NCBI GenBank assembly: GCA_964022365.1
Contig: CAXHZN010000004.1
Coordinates: forward strand, 62,001-126,000
DNA length: 64,000 nt
Direction: 5' to 3'
DNA from: CAJXJP01 sp964022365
Lineage (GTDB): Bacteria; Patescibacteriota; Gracilibacteria; BD1-5; UBA6164
The notes under the pieces are model-generated. The model saw nothing but the letters and a program-made list of their open reading frames with translations. It did no database searches and had not been told where the DNA came from. Made by a program: the position numbers and the translations under genes. This document shows, one piece after another, positions 61,839 through 64,000 of this stretch. The first letter of the stretch is position 1. Every line of letters starts with the position of its first letter.

Positions 61839-64000
61839 ATGAATTATCTTTTTTTTGTACTTTTTTAATTATATTATCAACTTGATCTTCATCTTTTATA
61901 TACAATTCATCATTAATATGTTTTTTTAATGTTTCTGAATTATTTATATCTCATTGATATGTACTTGTTAGTTTATCACTAATCTTAGATATTTGTTGTT
62001 CAATATCTAGTAATCATGGTATATCAACTAATTTACCATCTGATACATTACCAACAGAATCTCATCAAATACTTATGTTATAATAATTTACATTTCATGC
62101 TTTCTCTTGAGTAGTTTGGATTTTATCATCTATAACATTACTATTATTTTTTATATCTCATTTTTGCACTGATGAAACTAAGTCTGATAATTCAGATTTA
62201 CCAAATGTTCATCAGTTTTTTCAAACACCATCTAGTAAACCTATTGTTTTATCATCAAATTTACCTTCTATTTGTCTTATTACTGTATCAGCAATTTTTG
62301 ATTCATCTTTGAAATCAAAGTTTGCTAGTTCACCTGTAGTTAAACCAACTTTTTTACCTAACGATTGAAAAGCTGTTTTAAAATCAGGAGAATTTACCAT
62401 ATTAGAAGCATCTCAATCTGCTGCTTTTAATATTTCAATAAATTCATTTTTTAATGACTTACTTGCTATATTACTATTTCCATAATTAGTCTCAATCCTA
62501 TTAGATATTTCTTGCAATTTACTTGTCCTATCTACTGATGATTCATTTAAGAATGGAAGTTTTTTAGAAAAGTTATTTGCTTTATCAATAGAAACTTGAT
62601 TAGCCGCACCTGTAATTTTTCCTCATACTTGTTGTATACTTTGCATACTTTGACCACCAAATATTGGAGCGTATTGTGGTGATTTTTGAATCAGCCCACC
62701 AACTTGTTTCCCAAAAGAAGCAATTGGTTCAACCACAGCTTGAGTAATCTTACTTTGGTTAATTGCAGCCATTACAGCTACCCAAAGTACCGCGAGACCA
62801 AATAATTGCATCAGTAGAGTCCCAAAACCAGATTTCATTACATCAAATAATCCATCTGTTTGTTTTCAACTGGTAACAAAATCACCATACATATCTAAAT
62901 TAAAGTTTTCCAGAATAGTAATTCTTTGACCATTTCAGGCTTCTTTTGAAATCTCAGCTCCAGAAGAAGTACCTGGATAATCTGAAAAAGTAACTGGTTC
63001 ATCTTTATAATCTACAAATCCATCAGAGTCAGATTCATCTGAAAAAGAGGATCCTGCTACAAATATAAATAATAAACCAAAAGCAAGTGCAGCTGATACG
63101 TATACAGGAACCATAGCCAGTGATACAAATTCACTTATACTAAATTTCCCTTCCATAAATCCATCTTTAGATTTATCAAAGAAATATAGCAACCCAAATA
63201 CTGGTGAGAAAATCATATACATCCATAACCACATTCATCTTACAAATAATGCGAGACATAAACTCACCATGAGTATAAAATAAATTATAGCAAATAGTAA
63301 AATAACGATTAAGTTTATACCAATTTTAAATAAACTTGTGAACGAATCTACTTCTTGACCATTTATTTGACTGAGTTGATCAAGTGAAAAGATTCCATAT
63401 GTATAAATATTAAGCAGACCATATACTCCATCTGATTTTAATAATTCAGCAATAGGTGTAGTTCCTCCACATCAACTTGTATTTGCTGTATTTGCAGATT
63501 GATCTTTACCTTGAGATTTAGATACAACGATGTACGTTGTACAAACTGGTTTAGCTTTAATTTCTTCCCAAGAATTTGTAGGAGAATTTGAAAGTACATC
63601 ATACGGAAGCATCAATACTGAAACCGATAAAAATGATGAAATAGCTATAACTACTTGAACAAACATCCAAGAAAATGGAACAATAAGTACTCAAATGAAA
63701 AATTTTGGAAGTGCTTGTTTTAATTCCCATTTATCTCATTTTCAAATAATATTCATAAAAGCTATAATAATAAGCAAAAATGCAAATATTACATAAACTA
63801 TATTTGAAATCATAATCCATAAATCTTTTAAATGAACATGTAATCAAATACCTGTACCATTTGTCCAACTCGGATTTAAAAATAACCCTACTATACTAGA
63901 AAGCATTCCAATACCTGTTGAAACAGTTTGAATTAAAGCATTATATAAATCTGTTGATTCTGATTTTCAAGTGGTTTCTGCACCTTCAGTTGCAAATACT
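61837..64000 (-). CDS. Large multi-pass membrane protein (5' end outside window), possibly VirB6/TrbL-like
   Basis: The visible 720 residues run off the window end. The first visible residues (VFATEGAETT) look like the cut site of a signal peptide. Then come a long series of transmembrane segments: IGMLSSIVGLFL, LWIMISNIVYVIFAFLLIIIAFMNII, FFIGVLIVPFSWMFVQVVIAISSFLSVSVLML, LIVILLFAIIYFILMVSLCLALFVRWMWLWMYMIFSPVFGLLYFF, FVSLAMVPVYVSAALAFGLLFIFVAG and LLMQLFGLAVLWVAVMAAI. They are followed by a roughly 260-residue polar C-terminal region (KAADGDASNMVNSPDF..). The layout recalls VirB6/TrbL-type channel proteins of type IV secretion or pilus systems. No partner is visible, so the assignment is tentative. 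Confidence 0.6.

Overview
The window is AT-rich and reads sensibly only if UGA codes for glycine (genetic code 25). In-frame TGA falls where protein families have invariant glycines: Walker A and signature loops of the ABC ATPases, the TVGFGD potassium-channel filter, the DNA adenine methyltransferase glycine loops, and the GGGWT motif of fibrinogen-like domains. Every gene I could close ends in TAA. Together with long AT-rich membrane and lipoprotein genes this points to a Gracilibacteria or Absconditabacteria (BD1-5/SR1) genome from the candidate phyla radiation; the sequence alone does not separate the two. Under the standard code most genes would look broken, so the coordinates here come from re-reading both strands with TGA as Gly.

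Layout. 1-6.9 kb: a response regulator, divergent across an (ATTT)12 tract from a four-gene export operon (DUF4153 membrane protein, very long HlyD/MacA-like adaptor, MacB-type ATPase and permease). 6.9-9.6 kb: two tandem pilin-like genes with identical 5' halves and different fibrinogen-like (GGGWT) C-termini. 9.7-18.4 kb: a small SSB-like protein, an ABC-F ATPase, a spermidine-synthase-like membrane protein, a phosphodiester-glycosidase lipoprotein, a DUF2461 protein, a DUF4015 glycosidase-like protein and small unknowns. 18.5-24.3 kb: a restriction-modification island with a second DNA methyltransferase, R.DpnII, a membrane protein, a PIN-like nuclease and a Dam-type methyltransferase. 24.5-24.9 kb: tmRNA. 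25-34 kb: a SpoT-like HD hydrolase, an EgtD-like methyltransferase, DoxX, a third large pilin-like protein, UvrB, a PGRP-amidase/SpoIID protein and a coiled-coil membrane protein.

34-48.6 kb: an ArsC-like operon and a five-gene operon (MetRS, membrane protein, 2Fe-2S ferredoxin, GalU, YvcK/CofD); then a voltage-gated K+ channel with a zinc ribbon, an M48 protease, CysRS and a thioredoxin-like ferredoxin. 48.7-48.9 kb: tRNA-Phe and tRNA-Leu. 49-57 kb: cell-envelope and stringent-response genes (duplicated-domain lipoprotein, class B PBP, MurL-like epimerase, S15, long Rel). 57-64 kb: another pilin-like protein, a methyltransferase carrying an in-frame palindromic repeat, ArgRS, an AAA/DUF4143 ATPase, and a multi-pass membrane protein cut by the window end.

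As a whole the region combines translation (three aminoacyl-tRNA synthetases, tmRNA, S15), peptidoglycan and surface structures (PBP, MurL-like, amidase, several pilin-like proteins), and a self-contained GATC restriction system with unusual partners. The points most worth following up are the DpnII operon with embedded PIN and membrane genes, the mosaic pilin/GGGWT pair, the palindromic repeat family that has entered a coding sequence, the long tmRNA tag, and terminator-like hairpins and simple repeats that may act as switches.
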